Shown: positions 16,326 through 25,760 of the stretch, in pieces
How the letters are laid out: the number at the start of each line of letters is the position of its first letter
How positions within the stretch are numbered: the stretch's first letter is position 1
DNA from: Rhodobacterales bacterium
GTDB lineage: Bacteria; Pseudomonadota; Alphaproteobacteria; Rhizobiales; Stappiaceae
DNA: 64,000 nucleotides
Assembly (NCBI GenBank): GCA_008107755.1
Contig: VIRH01000082.1
Coordinates: 1-64,000 of the forward strand
Direction of reading: 5' to 3'
Program-made: the position numbers and the translations under genes
The notes under the pieces: generated by a model
What the model was told of the DNA's origin: nothing
Databases searched by the model: none
The model's input: the letters and a program-made list of their open reading frames with translations, nothing else

Positions 16326-18022
16326 GCGATATATGGTCTCTCGAAGGGCCCGAACGATTCCTGGGAAATCTCGTGACCGAGGCGTTCCATCGGCCGATCA
16401 CCTTCCTGCGGGCGCCAAGAACGATCGCCACCAAGATCGCTTCGCCCATAAGGGCTAGGGTGAGGCGCGAAACGGACATCTCCGCCATAAGCCCGAACAT
16501 ACCCGCGGACACGAGACTTCCACCCCTTCGCACTCTTGTGTCTGCAACACCTGACTTGCCGCTCGACGATGTATCGCTCGACAGCTTCATCCTGCGTCAA
16601 TCAGTGCCTGGAAGGGTGTACGTTGTCTCGCAGATCCCGGCCCGCTTTTGGGAGGATTGGCGCGTTTTCCTGCTGAACTACAGCAAGAAAACGGAAAGCT
16701 ACGCCGACCACCCCCACTTGATCGTGGTGATGCCACTTGGCATCAGCCCGAGGGAATTCGAGCGGATCGGAGGCCCTGAAAGCATATTCACCTGGCAAAA
16801 CGTGATCTCCAAGGAAGACATCAGTCGCCTGGCGGAAAAAATAGCCGGACGACCAAACGGGATATTGGAAAGGTTCGCGAGAGCCACCTCCATCGAACTC
16901 GCTGGCCAGGACATCACGCTGCTAAAAATTCTTCTGTCCCTGGATCTTCGCACCCAGATTGACCCGCTAGCTCACCTGACAAGTAAAATCACAAGCAACA
17001 TTGAGGCGTATCCAAAAGGCCAGCCGATCAGCTGGGAGGAGGGGGTTGCCGACCTTTGGTCCGACGACGTCTGCATCAACACCATTCGCCTCATCATGGA
17101 CAACCGGACGGAAGAGCTGACGCATCGGATCTGGCGCGCTCATCTCCCGATCGCGATGGAAACCTCGGACATCATTCGCAGATCACTCATCAGAAGGCAT
17201 CGTGCCGTTCTAGACAGGGAGGTTTCTAGGGAAAGCCCTTACGTTCTGAATTTCGGAGACCGCCAAAGAACCAAAACAAAGGCGACGGAACTCGAGATCG
17301 GTGACATTCGAAAAATTAACTTCGACCCCGACAAGGAGCAAATGCGCGGAGGACGATTTTTGCGAGGTGACGACAGCTATCTTAGCAAACTCGCAAAAAA
17401 CATGAGGCATGCCGCAGCCCACATGGAACCTGTTTCAAGGGACGACATCCTGGAAGCCGACAGAATCTGGCAAAGGAGCGCGTTGCGATACTTTGCCCAA
17501 GGGGAAGTGGGATGGGACTGGCCCAGATGCGGCCAGAAAGCCACGGTCATCATCGGTCCGGCAGGGGCCGGAAAATCAACATGGGCAAGCCGCCAGTCGG
17601 AAACGGTCATATCTAGGGATAAAATCAGAGAAAACGCGAAGGAGAAAAATCCCAACCTCGCGGAAGGCGTGATCCTGGACTCCTATCTGGCGCAAGCGAT
17701 CCGGGTATTAAAGTCGGGACGTGACGTGATCATGGATGCCACGCACCTGGAACAGCATATCAGAGACCGCATCAGATCTATGATCCCGGACGACATTGAA
17801 ATCGACTACATCATCATAGATCGGCCTTTGGACGAAAAGAAAAGAGACGGAGGTTGGCGAAACGCGCTGGATAAAGCAGGCATGATTGACGAGCACCATC
17901 GGATTTTTCTGAATGCGTTGCCGAGGATACTTAACGGTGACGGAGACCAAAGGATCAGGGTTATTGATCTCAGATCCAAGCATTTGATTGGGGCAACAAA
18001 GGAACTTCTAACAGCGGACTGA
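16322..18022 (+). CDS. Polynucleotide-kinase-like P-loop protein with R-x4-H motif
   Basis: Last operon gene (566 aa), overlapping the giant gene by 4 bp (ATGA). The C-terminal ~165 residues are a P-loop kinase of the polynucleotide kinase/AAA_33 type: Walker A GPAGAGKST (412-420), SRDKIRE, and VIMDATH (D472) as the second acidic motif. Just before it, MRHAAAHMEP carries R362-x4-H367, resembling the RNase motif of HEPN domains. The N-terminal ~300 residues contain hydrophobic strands (VYVVSQIP, HLIVVMP) like a P-loop fold without Walker A, similar in texture to the end of the preceding protein. Possible roles are 5'-phosphorylation of guide or product ends, or an RNase effector controlled by the ATPase. 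Both are inference. Confidence 0.6.
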   Translation: MSDIWSLEGPERFLGNLVTEAFHRPITFLRAPRTIATKIASPIRARVRRETDISAISPNIPADTRLPPLRTLVSATPDLPLDDVSLDSFILRQSVPGRVYVVSQIPARFWEDWRVFLLNYSKKTESYADHPHLIVVMPLGISPREFERIGGPESIFTWQNVISKEDISRLAEKIAGRPNGILERFARATSIELAGQDITLLKILLSLDLRTQIDPLAHLTSKITSNIEAYPKGQPISWEEGVADLWSDDVCINTIRLIMDNRTEELTHRIWRAHLPIAMETSDIIRRSLIRRHRAVLDREVSRESPYVLNFGDRQRTKTKATELEIGDIRKINFDPDKEQMRGGRFLRGDDSYLSKLAKNMRHAAAHMEPVSRDDILEADRIWQRSALRYFAQGEVGWDWPRCGQKATVIIGPAGAGKSTWASRQSETVISRDKIRENAKEKNPNLAEGVILDSYLAQAIRVLKSGRDVIMDATHLEQHIRDRIRSMIPDDIEIDYIIIDRPLDEKKRDGGWRNALDKAGMIDEHHRIFLNALPRILNGDGDQRIRVIDLRSKHLIGATKELLTAD

Positions 18023-18184
18023 GACATTGATGGGCCGAGTGCACTGAGAAATTCGCACGTCGATGAAATCGTGCCATGGTTTGTGTCGAAAGCGGCACGG
18101 AGTGGAACAATCCTGCTGACCGATTTCCGATTCCAATGATGTAGTCGATGAATTCTGGCGATTGAGCCAACTGCCGAGTGCCTT

Positions 18185-18415
18185 ATGACGGCTAACCGCT
18201 TCTACGCACTTCGGCAGCTGGATACCCCGGACAAACAGCTTTTCGAATATCTCCTGATCGTCCGGATCGATGTGGACTGGCAGATGATCGGAATTTATGA
18301 GTTCGACTGGAAGACATTCTGTGAGGTGCGCAGCTGGGATCGTCGGATGAACGCTTGGTACGTTGGCCTCGCGGCAAAGACGCTTGCACGCGCTACACTG
18401 TTCATGCCTGCCTGA
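18185..18415 (+). CDS. Possible small hypothetical protein (76 aa)
   Basis: ATG-started ORF of 76 residues, rich in aromatic and acidic residues (e.g. VDWQMIGIYEFDWKTF). No ribosome binding site, signal peptide or known motif is evident, and the opposite strand is also open over 137 codons. It may be a gene remnant or chance. Confidence 0.2.
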   Translation: MTANRFYALRQLDTPDKQLFEYLLIVRIDVDWQMIGIYEFDWKTFCEVRSWDRRMNAWYVGLAAKTLARATLFMPA

Positions 18416-18682
18416 ACGCAATCGCCCTCGGCCAACAGTCCCTTCGTAGCTACTCTCTATAGGCGTCTGATGGTGTCACCATTTCCGGGTTGGCAAACAG
18501 CAGTCGCTATTTGGCTTGGAAGGAACCGCACCAGATGAATGACTTACGGCTTTGTCCGCGGCAGCCGCAGCCGTCATCGCTGCGTCGATCTCGGGAATGA
18601 CAGCTGTTCGACATTCGCGGCCTGAAGCTTTTCCGGACTGTGTTGTGGCCCGAAGCCGACGTCTAATGCAGAGGAGATAGAA

Positions 18683-18722
18683 AACCCGCCCGATCGTCTC
18701 CGATGGGCGGGTTCCTTTTTTC
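18683..18722 (+). terminator. Rho-independent terminator, possibly bidirectional
   Basis: AACCCGCCC (18683-18691) pairs with GGGCGGGTT (18705-18713), followed on the plus strand by CCTTTTTTT. On the minus strand the stem is followed by TTTTC, so it may also end nrdJ transcription, whose stop is 102 nt away. No convincing plus-strand gene ends just before it. Confidence 0.75.
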
Positions 18723-18793
18723 TGGGCTGTTTGAGCCGCTTATTGACCTAAATTGGCCATCCTATGCGACTCGGGACAATAACCCGCTGAGCG

Positions 18794-21700
18794 TTAGCTG
18801 CAGCCGCTGGTGCTGCCGCAGGTGTCGCACTTCAGGCAGGTGCCGTTGCGGACCATCGTGAAGTTGCCGCACTCCGAGCAGCTTTCGCCTTCGTAGCCCT
18901 TCATGCGAGCCTGGGCGATTTGCTGGGCTGCCGTCTTGACCTGCGGGGCAGGGGCTGCGGTGACCTCGACGGCTGCCGCCGCTTCCGAACCGCGGGCGAA
19001 GGCGGTTGCGACGGCCGTGGTCTGAGCCGCGATGGTGGAGCCGAGTTCGACCTTCACCGCTTCGGCGATGACACCTGCCGGCTCGTTGCCGGAGACAAGA
19101 CGGAAACGCTCCGTCTGGCCGCGCACCAGACCGTGGGAGACCACGCCCGGGCCCTTGTCGAGGTTCTTCATCGCACCTGCTTCCGCGCTGCCGCTGAAGG
19201 CTTCCGGCGGAACGTGGGCCAGGTCGTGACGACCCAGGTAGGACACGGCGAGTTCGCGGAACACGTAGTCGAGGATCGACGTTGCGTTCTTGATCGCGTC
19301 GTTGCCCTGAACCATGCCGGCCGGCTCGAACTTGGTGAAGGTGAAGGCGTCGACATATTCCTCGAGCGGCACGCCGTACTGGAGGCCGAGCGAGACGGAG
19401 ATGGCGAAGTTGTTGATGAAGGCGCGCAGGGCGGAGCCTTCCTTGTTCATGTCAAGGAAGATCTCGCCAAGCCGGCCGTCGTCATACTCGCCAGTCCTGA
19501 GGAACACCGTGTGGCCGCCGATCTTGGCTTTCTGGGTGTAGCCCTTGCGGCGTGCCGGCAGCTTTTCTTGTTCGCGCACGACGCGTTCGACGATGCGCTC
19601 GACGATCCGCTCCGCAACCGCCTCGGCCTTTGCCGTCTGCGGCAGGGCTGCCAGTTCCTCGATATCGTCCTCGTCTTCCTCGTCGCTCAGAAGTTGGGAG
19701 TTGAGCGGCTGGGACAGCTTGGAACCGTCACGGTAAAGGGCATTGGCCTTGAGAGCGAGTTTCCAGGACAGCATGTAGGCTGCCTTGCACTCTTCCACCG
19801 TGGCGTCGTTCGGCATGTTGATCGTCTTGGAGATCGCACCGGAGATGAACGGCTGGGCCGCTGCCATCATGCGGATGTGGCTTTCCACCGAGAGATAACG
19901 CTTGCCGCTGCGGCCGCACGGGTTGGCGCAATCGAAGACCGGGTAGTGTTCCTTCTTCAGGAAGGGCGCGCCTTCCAGGGTCATCGCACCGCAGACATGG
20001 GTGTTGGCCGCCTCGAGCTCGGACTTCGTGTAGCCGAGGAAGGTCAGAAGGTCGAATTCCGGATCTTCAAGCTGCTCGTCGGAAACGCCGAGAGCCTTCA
20101 TCTGGTCGTCGCCGAGGGTCCAGCGGTTGAAGACGAACTTGATGTCGAAGGCGGCCTTCATGCCGTCCTTCAGCTTCGTCAGGCTTTCGTCGGTAAAGCC
20201 TTTGGCCTTCAGCGCGGACGGATTGATGCCCGGCGCCTGATCGATTGACCCGTGGCCAACCGCATAGGCCTCGATCTCGCCGATTTCAGCTTCCGAGTAG
20301 CCGAGAACGCGCAGGGCTTCCGGAACGGCGCGGTTGATGATCTTGAAGTAGCCGCCGCCGGCCAGTTTCTTGAACTTGACCAGGGCGAAGTCGGGCTCGA
20401 TACCGGTGGTGTCGCAGTCCATGACCAGGCCGATCGTGCCGGTCGGCGCGATGACGGTGGACTGGGCGTTGCGGTAGCCGTTCTTCTCGCCGAGTTCCAG
20501 GGCACGGTCCCAGGCCTTTCTCGCACGCTCCACCAGAACCTGGTTCGGGCAAGAGGCATGGTCGAGGGCGACCGGGTTGGTGTTCAGATCTTCATAGCCT
20601 TCGCTCTCGCCATAGGCTGCGCGGCGATGGTTGCGCATGACGCGCAGCATGTGCTTTGCGTTCTTCTTGTAGCCCGGGAAGGAGCCGAGTTCGCCGGCCA
20701 TTTCCGCGGAGGTCGCGTAGGCAACACCGGTCATGACGGCAGTCAGCGCACCGCAGAGAGCGCGGCCTTCGTCGGAATCGTAAGGAATGCCGGAGGTCAT
20801 CAGCAGGCCGCCGATGTTGGCGTAGCCGAGGCCGAGCGTGCGGAACTTGTAGGAAAGCTCCGCGATTTCCTTCGACGGGAACTGAGCCATCAGCACGGAA
20901 ACTTCCAGAACGATAGTCCACAGCCGAACCGCGTGCTCGTAGTTGTCGATGTCGAAGGAGCGGTCTTCCTTGCGGAACTGCATCAGGTTCAGGGACGCCA
21001 GGTTACAGGCTGTATCGTCCAGGAACATGTATTCCGAGCACGGGTTGGACGCGCGGATCTCGCCATCGGCCAGGCAGGTGTGCCAGTCATTGATCGTCGT
21101 GTGGTACTGCAGGCCCGGATCGGCGGAAGCCCAGGCGGCGTAGCCGATCTGCTCCCACAGTTCCTTTGCCTTCACCTTTTTCAGGACGTCGCCGGAGCGG
21201 CGGGAGGTGAGGTCCCATTCGCTGTCCTCAACGACAGCGTTCAGGAAGCCGTCGGTGACACGGACGGAGTTGTTGGAGTTCTGGCCGGCAACGGTCAGGT
21301 AGGCTTCGGAATCCCAATCCGTGTTGAAGGTCGGGAATTCGATCTTGGTGAAACCCTGCTTCGCGAACTGGATGACGCGCTGGATGTAGTTTTCCGGCAA
21401 CATCATCTTCTTGGCGGCACGGATTTCGCGCTTCAGAGCCGGGTTCTTGGACGGGTCAAAGCAGTCGCCATTGTCTGCCTCGCAGTTGACGCAGGCGCGC
21501 ATTATGGCGGAAAGGTGCTTCTGGCAGATCTTGGAGCCGGTGACGAGAGCCGCGACCTTCTGCTCTTCCTTGACCTTCCAGTTGATGTATTCCTCGATGT
21601 CCGGATGGTCGACATCGACCACGACCATCTTGGCCGCGCGGCGGGTGGTGCCGCCGGATTTGATGGCGCCCGCTGCCCGGTCGCCGATCTTCAGGAAGCT

Positions 21701-22465
21701 CATCAGGCCGGAGGACTTGCCGCCGCCGGACAGGCGCTCGCCCTCGGCGCGCACATGGGAGAAGTTGGAGCCGGTGCCCGAGCCGTATTTGAACAGGCGT
21801 GCTTCCCGGACCCAAAGGTCCATGATGCCGCCTTCGTTGACGAGGTCATCGCCGACGGACTGGATGAAGCAGGCATGGGGCTGCGGATGTTCATAGGCGC
21901 TCTTGGACTTCACCAGCTTGCCGGTCTGGAAGTCGACATAGAAGTGGCCCTGGCCCGGGCCGTCGATGCCGTAAGCCCAGTGAAGGCCGGTGTTGAACCA
22001 CTGCGGGGAGTTCGGCGCCACCTTCTGGGTCGCCAGCATGTAGCGCAGTTCGTCATAGAAAGCCTGAGCGTCGGATTCCTGATCGAAATAGCCGCCCTTC
22101 CAGCCCCAGTAGGTCCAGGTGCCGGCAAGACGGTCAAAGACCTGGCGGCCGTCGATTTCGGAGGTGTAGCGCTCGTCTTCGGGCAGTTTTTCAAGCGCGG
22201 CTTCGTCGGCCTCGTGACGCCACAGCCAGGAAGGAACGGTGTTTTCTTCAACGGCTTTCAGCTTCGCCGGAACGCCAGCCTTGCGGAAATATTTCTGCGC
22301 GAGGATGTCCGATGCCACCTGGGAGAACTGCGCGGGAACCTCGATATTCTCCAGACGAAAGACGATGGATCCGTCCGGGTTGCGGATCTCGCTCGTTGCC
22401 GTCCGAAACTCAATACCGGCATAAGGCGATTGCCCGTCCTTGGTGTAGCGCCGCTCGATCCGCAT
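18794..22465 (-). CDS. nrdJ: Vitamin B12-dependent (class II) ribonucleotide reductase
   Basis: 1223 residues, full length for the large alphaproteobacterial adenosylcobalamin-dependent enzyme that reduces ribonucleotides to deoxyribonucleotides in the cytosol with or without oxygen. Visible hallmarks are NPCSEYMF with an active-site cysteine, the finger-loop region around [12 protein letters not shown], the [16 protein letters not shown] motif, and a C-terminal cysteine-rich tail [21 protein letters not shown] that relays reducing equivalents. The ATG at 22465 follows an AAAGGGGA site. A clear NrdR box lies about 155 nt upstream. I looked for a cobalamin riboswitch in the leader and did not see one. 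Confidence 0.95.
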   Translation of the reverse strand: MRIERRYTKDGQSPYAGIEFRTATSEIRNPDGSIVFRLENIEVPAQFSQVASDILAQKYFRKAGVPAKLKAVEENTVPSWLWRHEADEAALEKLPEDERYTSEIDGRQVFDRLAGTWTYWGWKGGYFDQESDAQAFYDELRYMLATQKVAPNSPQWFNTGLHWAYGIDGPGQGHFYVDFQTGKLVKSKSAYEHPQPHACFIQSVGDDLVNEGGIMDLWVREARLFKYGSGTGSNFSHVRAEGERLSGGGKSSGLMSFLKIGDRAAGAIKSGGTTRRAAKMVVVDVDHPDIEEYINWKVKEEQKVAALVTGSKICQKHLSAIMRACVNCEADNGDCFDPSKNPALKREIRAAKKMMLPENYIQRVIQFAKQGFTKIEFPTFNTDWDSEAYLTVAGQNSNNSVRVTDGFLNAVVEDSEWDLTSRRSGDVLKKVKAKELWEQIGYAAWASADPGLQYHTTINDWHTCLADGEIRASNPCSEYMFLDDTACNLASLNLMQFRKEDRSFDIDNYEHAVRLWTIVLEVSVLMAQFPSKEIAELSYKFRTLGLGYANIGGLLMTSGIPYDSDEGRALCGALTAVMTGVAYATSAEMAGELGSFPGYKKNAKHMLRVMRNHRRAAYGESEGYEDLNTNPVALDHASCPNQVLVERARKAWDRALELGEKNGYRNAQSTVIAPTGTIGLVMDCDTTGIEPDFALVKFKKLAGGGYFKIINRAVPEALRVLGYSEAEIGEIEAYAVGHGSIDQAPGINPSALKAKGFTDESLTKLKDGMKAAFDIKFVFNRWTLGDDQMKALGVSDEQLEDPEFDLLTFLGYTKSELEAANTHVCGAMTLEGAPFLKKEHYPVFDCANPCGRSGKRYLSVESHIRMMAAAQPFISGAISKTINMPNDATVEECKAAYMLSWKLALKANALYRDGSKLSQPLNSQLLSDEEDEDDIEELAALPQTAKAEAVAERIVERIVERVVREQEKLPARRKGYTQKAKIGGHTVFLRTGEYDDGRLGEIFLDMNKEGSALRAFINNFAISVSLGLQYGVPLEEYVDAFTFTKFEPAGMVQGNDAIKNATSILDYVFRELAVSYLGRHDLAHVPPEAFSGSAEAGAMKNLDKGPGVVSHGLVRGQTERFRLVSGNEPAGVIAEAVKVELGSTIAAQTTAVATAFARGSEAAAAVEVTAAPAPQVKTAAQQIAQARMKGYEGESCSECGNFTMVRNGTCLKCDTCGSTSGCS

Positions 22466-22620
22466 TTCGAAAAATCCCCTTTAATCCGTCGCCGGTTCGC
22501 ACTGAACCGGTCTTTGTCCGCATCTCATCCGGCATGGCGTTAAAGCCTGCCTCGCTGCCGAATGCCGCCCTGTCAGTGTCCAGGCTGGATGCCTGTATTT
22601 AGCGTATCATGAATGATGGT

Positions 22621-22636
22621 CCACTACATATAGTGT
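22621..22636 (-). promoter_or_regulatory. NrdR box upstream of nrdJ
   Basis: On the minus strand the site reads ACACTATATGTAGTGG, matching the NrdR consensus acaCwAtATaTwGtgt almost perfectly. NrdR is the ATP/dATP-responsive repressor of ribonucleotide reductase genes. NrdR boxes normally occur in pairs; the second is not clear here, the best candidate being a weak sequence around gatacgctaaatac. Confidence 0.75.
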
Positions 22637-23105
22637 TCATCAACAGGTTTGTCACGATATGCACCGTCGGAACCGGCACACAAAAATCCGTTCCTCCGAC
22701 CTGGTTGCCCAAGCGCGGAAGCTGAACGCGGATACTTCATGATTTGGATGACCGGACAGCCTCAAAAGGGGCCCGGTAACGCACATCGCAATAGTGGGAA
22801 ACTAATGTAAATGAAATCCTAAGGTCAAGGCTCAACCGACAACAGCTAGTGCTCAACGTGTAGGCAAACGCAAAATCTTGTGTGCCTGTGTGGATACCGG
22901 GGAGGGGGGCTTGGAGGGCGCAAACCTCCGGGAAATAGCGCTTGCTTTCCCGGTGAAGGCCTGATGCATCAACAGGCGATCGTTCCTGTGGATGATAATG
23001 CCACCGTTTTAATGACAATTTGAAGAAAATGGCGTGCGCCGTTTTCAGCGCGATTTAAACGGTTTCTGATTTCGTGCGGACCTGACAGGGAAAAGGCCGC
23101 AGTTC
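22637..23105. other. Intergenic region between nrdJ and the receiver gene
   Basis: About 470 nt with no credible ORF. It should contain the nrdJ promoter (near the NrdR box) and the promoter of the divergent receiver gene. An imperfect hairpin, CCGGGAAA pairing with TTTCCCGG across tagcgcttgc (about 22930-22957), is visible, but I cannot assign it to a known RNA. Confidence 0.4.
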
Positions 23106-23813
23106 ATGAAACACCACGCCGCTTTCGGGCTCTCGCTGGAAGATATCGACGCTGTCGTCGTTGAGGACAGCAAGCCGATGCAGACGATTCTCCGCTCGAT
23201 CCTCCTCAGCTTCAAGGTGGCCCGCGTCCGCGTTTTTGATTCGGTCGATGAGGCGCTGGAAGCAAGCCTGGCGGAACCGCCCAACGTGATCCTGACCGAC
23301 TGGCGGATGGAGCCGACCTCGGGCTACCAGCTTCTGCGCCTGGTGAGACACCGTCACATGGAGCCGCTGTGCTATGTGCCGATTCTGTTCATCACCGCGC
23401 ATGGCACGCGTCCGCTGGTGGACAAGGCTTTGCGGGCCGGGGCACATCATGTCCTGGTCAAGCCGCTGTCGCCGTCCACGCTGCTGAAACGGTTGAGATG
23501 GCTGGTCAATGACGACAGACCGATGATTCTGGAGAATTCCGGCTTCTATAATATCTACGGCATCCAGAAAGCCATGGATGTCCAGGCGGAGAAGCTGCAG
23601 TCTCTTGCCGGTGCGCGGTTGCATCACAAGATCGCGACGCAAAAGCGGGCCGAAGTGGAGGGTGCGGTCGAGAAGGCATTCGACCGCAAGAACGGCGCGC
23701 GCGAGATCTCCCGCGAGGGCGGAACGGTCACCATCAAGCCGCCGCAGTCGGCTGCCGCCCGACATATCCGGAATGCCAGCTTCGCCGCAGTCAAGACGCC
23801 AAAGCCGCATTGA
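23106..23813 (+). CDS. CheY-like receiver-domain protein with C-terminal extension
   Basis: Residues ~12-135 form a receiver domain: acidic pair in VVVEDS, phospho-acceptor Asp in ILTDWRM, Thr in LFITAHG, and the conserved Lys in LVKPLS. The remaining ~100 residues are basic and partly helical and carry no recognisable output domain, so this is a single-domain response regulator with an extension. It has AAAAGG upstream of the ATG. No histidine kinase is adjacent; the partner is unknown. Such proteins are common in Hyphomicrobiales. Confidence 0.85.
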   Translation: MKHHAAFGLSLEDIDAVVVEDSKPMQTILRSILLSFKVARVRVFDSVDEALEASLAEPPNVILTDWRMEPTSGYQLLRLVRHRHMEPLCYVPILFITAHGTRPLVDKALRAGAHHVLVKPLSPSTLLKRLRWLVNDDRPMILENSGFYNIYGIQKAMDVQAEKLQSLAGARLHHKIATQKRAEVEGAVEKAFDRKNGAREISREGGTVTIKPPQSAAARHIRNASFAAVKTPKPH

Positions 23814-24062
23814 CGGAAAGGTCCCGGAGCGCCGGCGAAACGCTTTTACCGTCGGGCCTGCGCTGGCGTCGCGGACCACTGGGACGCCGGACGGCCCGAT
23901 CAGCATCGACGGCGGGAAATGTGCTCATTTTTCTGTCCGTGAACAGGGTCCACACCCTAGACAGACGGCGAAGTTCCGGCCATAGTCCGCCGAAATCCGC
24001 TGGTTCCCTGGAGCCCCGTGCGGAGAGCAATGATTTGAAAATCAAGGGACCTTCAAAGGGCC

Positions 24063-24449
24063 ATGAAAAACCTGCTTCTGGATATCTTCACCTGGTGGAA
24101 CGGCCGGACGATGGGCACCCGCTTCTTCACATGGCGGAAGGGTGAGTTCGTCGGTGAGGACGAGTTCGGCAACAAGTACTACAAGGAACGCGGCGGCAAG
24201 AGGCGCTGGGTGATCTATAACGGTCTCGCGGAAGCCTCCACCATTCCTCCGGGTTGGCATGGCTGGATGCACCACCGTGTCGATGTCGCGCCGAGCGAAG
24301 AAGACTACCTCGCAAAGCACTGGCAGAAGCCTCATGTTTCGAACCAGACCGGTACGCCGGGGGCTTATCGGCCGCACGGATCGATCCTGACCCCGGAAAA
24401 ACGTCCGGAAGTCACGGGCGACTACGAAGCGTGGACGCCCGGCAGCTGA
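24063..24449 (+). CDS. NADH:ubiquinone oxidoreductase accessory subunit, NDUFA12 family
   Basis: 128 residues. The WWNGRTMGTRFFTWRKGEFV segment, followed by DEFGNKYY, RRWVIYNG and PPGWHGWMH, is the signature of the NDUFA12/B17.2 family, an accessory complex I subunit shared between mitochondria and alphaproteobacteria. It acts at the inner membrane with complex I. It stands alone, away from the nuo operon, as is usual in alphaproteobacteria, and is followed by a strong terminator. Confidence 0.92.
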   Translation: MKNLLLDIFTWWNGRTMGTRFFTWRKGEFVGEDEFGNKYYKERGGKRRWVIYNGLAEASTIPPGWHGWMHHRVDVAPSEEDYLAKHWQKPHVSNQTGTPGAYRPHGSILTPEKRPEVTGDYEAWTPGS

Positions 24450-24477
24450 TTTGTCCTTATGCTTTGTGTTTAAAGAA

Positions 24478-24503
24478 AAGCCCCGCATTCGCGGGGCTTT
24501 TTT
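24478..24503 (+). terminator. Rho-independent terminator after the NDUFA12 gene
   Basis: AAGCCCCGC (24478-24486), loop ATTC, GCGGGGCTT (24491-24499), then a T run. Perfect 9-bp stem. Confidence 0.9.
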
Positions 24504-24612
24504 GTGGCCGCTATTGGACCTTTCATGCGCGAGCATGAACAGATGACAGCCAGGATCGATGGCTTGCCACCTGAGCATGGCGGCACCTGTTCACGTGTGA
24601 GGGGAGCAGGAT

Positions 24613-24993
24613 ATGACTTTAGACGATTGCGTGCCCAAGAATAAATTTGACCTAGCGGCAGTTTCGAAAGCACGTGAAGTGGGCTTTCCCGGCATAAACT
24701 CCGTATTGCCGGATCTCTTGGATTGGGTGCAGGACGCCAACTGGCCTGTGGCGGCCGATGTTGCCGATCTTCTGTCAAACTCCGGCAAGGAGATCGTGCC
24801 GCATATCGGGAGCATTTTTTCGACCGATGACAGAGAATGGAAATTCTGGACGATCGAACTCATTGTGAAACGCCTTGCCCCCGCCGTTCGAAAGGCGCTG
24901 TGGGCGGATCTTCGCCAATTGGTTCGCGAGCCAACACCGGAAGACAAAAGTTGCGACGTGGATCTTGTAGCAGAGGAAGCTCTTTCGCTTTGA
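24613..24993 (+). CDS. DUF5071 domain protein
   Basis: 126 residues matching the DUF5071 pattern: PKNKFDL at the start, a central LLDWVQDANWPVA motif, and DDREWKFW near the middle. The ATG follows GGGGAGCAGG. The family is mostly helical, HEAT-like and of unknown function, often encoded as isolated small genes. Nothing in the neighbourhood suggests a pathway. Confidence 0.8.
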   Translation: MTLDDCVPKNKFDLAAVSKAREVGFPGINSVLPDLLDWVQDANWPVAADVADLLSNSGKEIVPHIGSIFSTDDREWKFWTIELIVKRLAPAVRKALWADLRQLVREPTPEDKSCDVDLVAEEALSL

Positions 24994-25033
24994 GCACTCT
25001 CTGCCTTTTTCAGGTGGATATCGGCCGGAACCT

Positions 25034-25714
25034 CTAGTGAGCGCTCGAATTATCCAAGACGTCCAGCACGTCCTGGCCGTTAGCTTTCGGAGACAGGGCA
25101 TAGAAGTCGGTTTCGAGCTTCAGGGCCTCGCTCAGCCGTTCGTTGTATTCGGCCTGCGGAATTTCCTTCGTACCAAACTTGCTCAGGTGATCCGTCACGA
25201 ATTGGGTGTCGAGAAGGGAATAGCCGCCAACGATCAGGCGCGCGACCAGATGGGCGAGGCAGACCTTCGAGGCATCGGTGCGGAAGGTGAACATGCTTTC
25301 ACCGAAGAAAGCCCCGTTGAGGCTGACGCCGTAGAGCCCGCCGACCAGCTCGTCGTCCTGCCACGCCTCAATGGTGTGGCAGTAGCCCATGTCGAAGAGT
25401 TCGCCGTAAAGACGGCGGATCTCGCGATTGATCCAGGTCTTCTGCCGACCGGGCATCGGATGCGAACAACCGTCGATGATGCCCTGGAAGTCGGTGCTCA
25501 CACGAACTTCGAAAACATCGTTGCGGATGGTTCGGCGCAGGCGCTTGGGAATGTGAAAGCCATCGAGGGGCAGCATGCCCCGGCGCTCGGGCTCCAGCCA
25601 GAACAGGCCCGGATCATCGGCCGACTCGGCCATGGGAAACAGACCGCAGGCATAGGCTTTGAGCAGCACCTGTGGCGTGATTTCCATTATGATGTCGTCT
25701 TTGTAGCTAGCCAT
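25034..25714 (-). CDS. aat: Leucyl/phenylalanyl-tRNA--protein transferase
   Basis: 226 residues. The family motifs are present: [50 protein letters not shown] and the C-terminal DTQFVTDHL. The enzyme transfers Leu or Phe from tRNA to proteins with N-terminal Arg or Lys, marking them as N-degrons for ClpAP. It follows accC by 46 nt on the same strand, an arrangement common in alphaproteobacteria. An in-frame ATG ten codons further in (MEITPQ) is an alternative start. Confidence 0.95.
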   Translation of the reverse strand: MASYKDDIIMEITPQVLLKAYACGLFPMAESADDPGLFWLEPERRGMLPLDGFHIPKRLRRTIRNDVFEVRVSTDFQGIIDGCSHPMPGRQKTWINREIRRLYGELFDMGYCHTIEAWQDDELVGGLYGVSLNGAFFGESMFTFRTDASKVCLAHLVARLIVGGYSLLDTQFVTDHLSKFGTKEIPQAEYNERLSEALKLETDFYALSPKANGQDVLDVLDNSSAH

Positions 25715-25760
25715 CGGGCCTCACCGTGCGCGGACGAGGGGGCTTGCCCCCTCTCTCCGG

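Larger units (their letters stand above)
18023..18793. other. Gene-poor tail between the island and nrdJ
   Basis: This 771-nt stretch has no confidently coding gene. It holds one possible small ORF (18185-18415), a 13-bp perfect palindrome ATGGTGTCACCAT (18470-18482), and a strong hairpin terminator (18683-18722). It may contain decayed remnants of the right island boundary. I found no copy of the dyad A/B sequence here. Confidence 0.5.

Noticed and set aside
18920..22543. Long plus-strand ORFs (442 and 763 codons) antisense to nrdJ
   Set aside because: They are coding shadows of a GC-rich gene: no ribosome binding sites, low-complexity translations, and nrdJ is unmistakable on the other strand.
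22466..23105. Cobalamin riboswitch in the nrdJ leader
   Set aside because: No B12-box-like core (GCCACTG) or expected stem arrangement was found; only the NrdR box is convincing.
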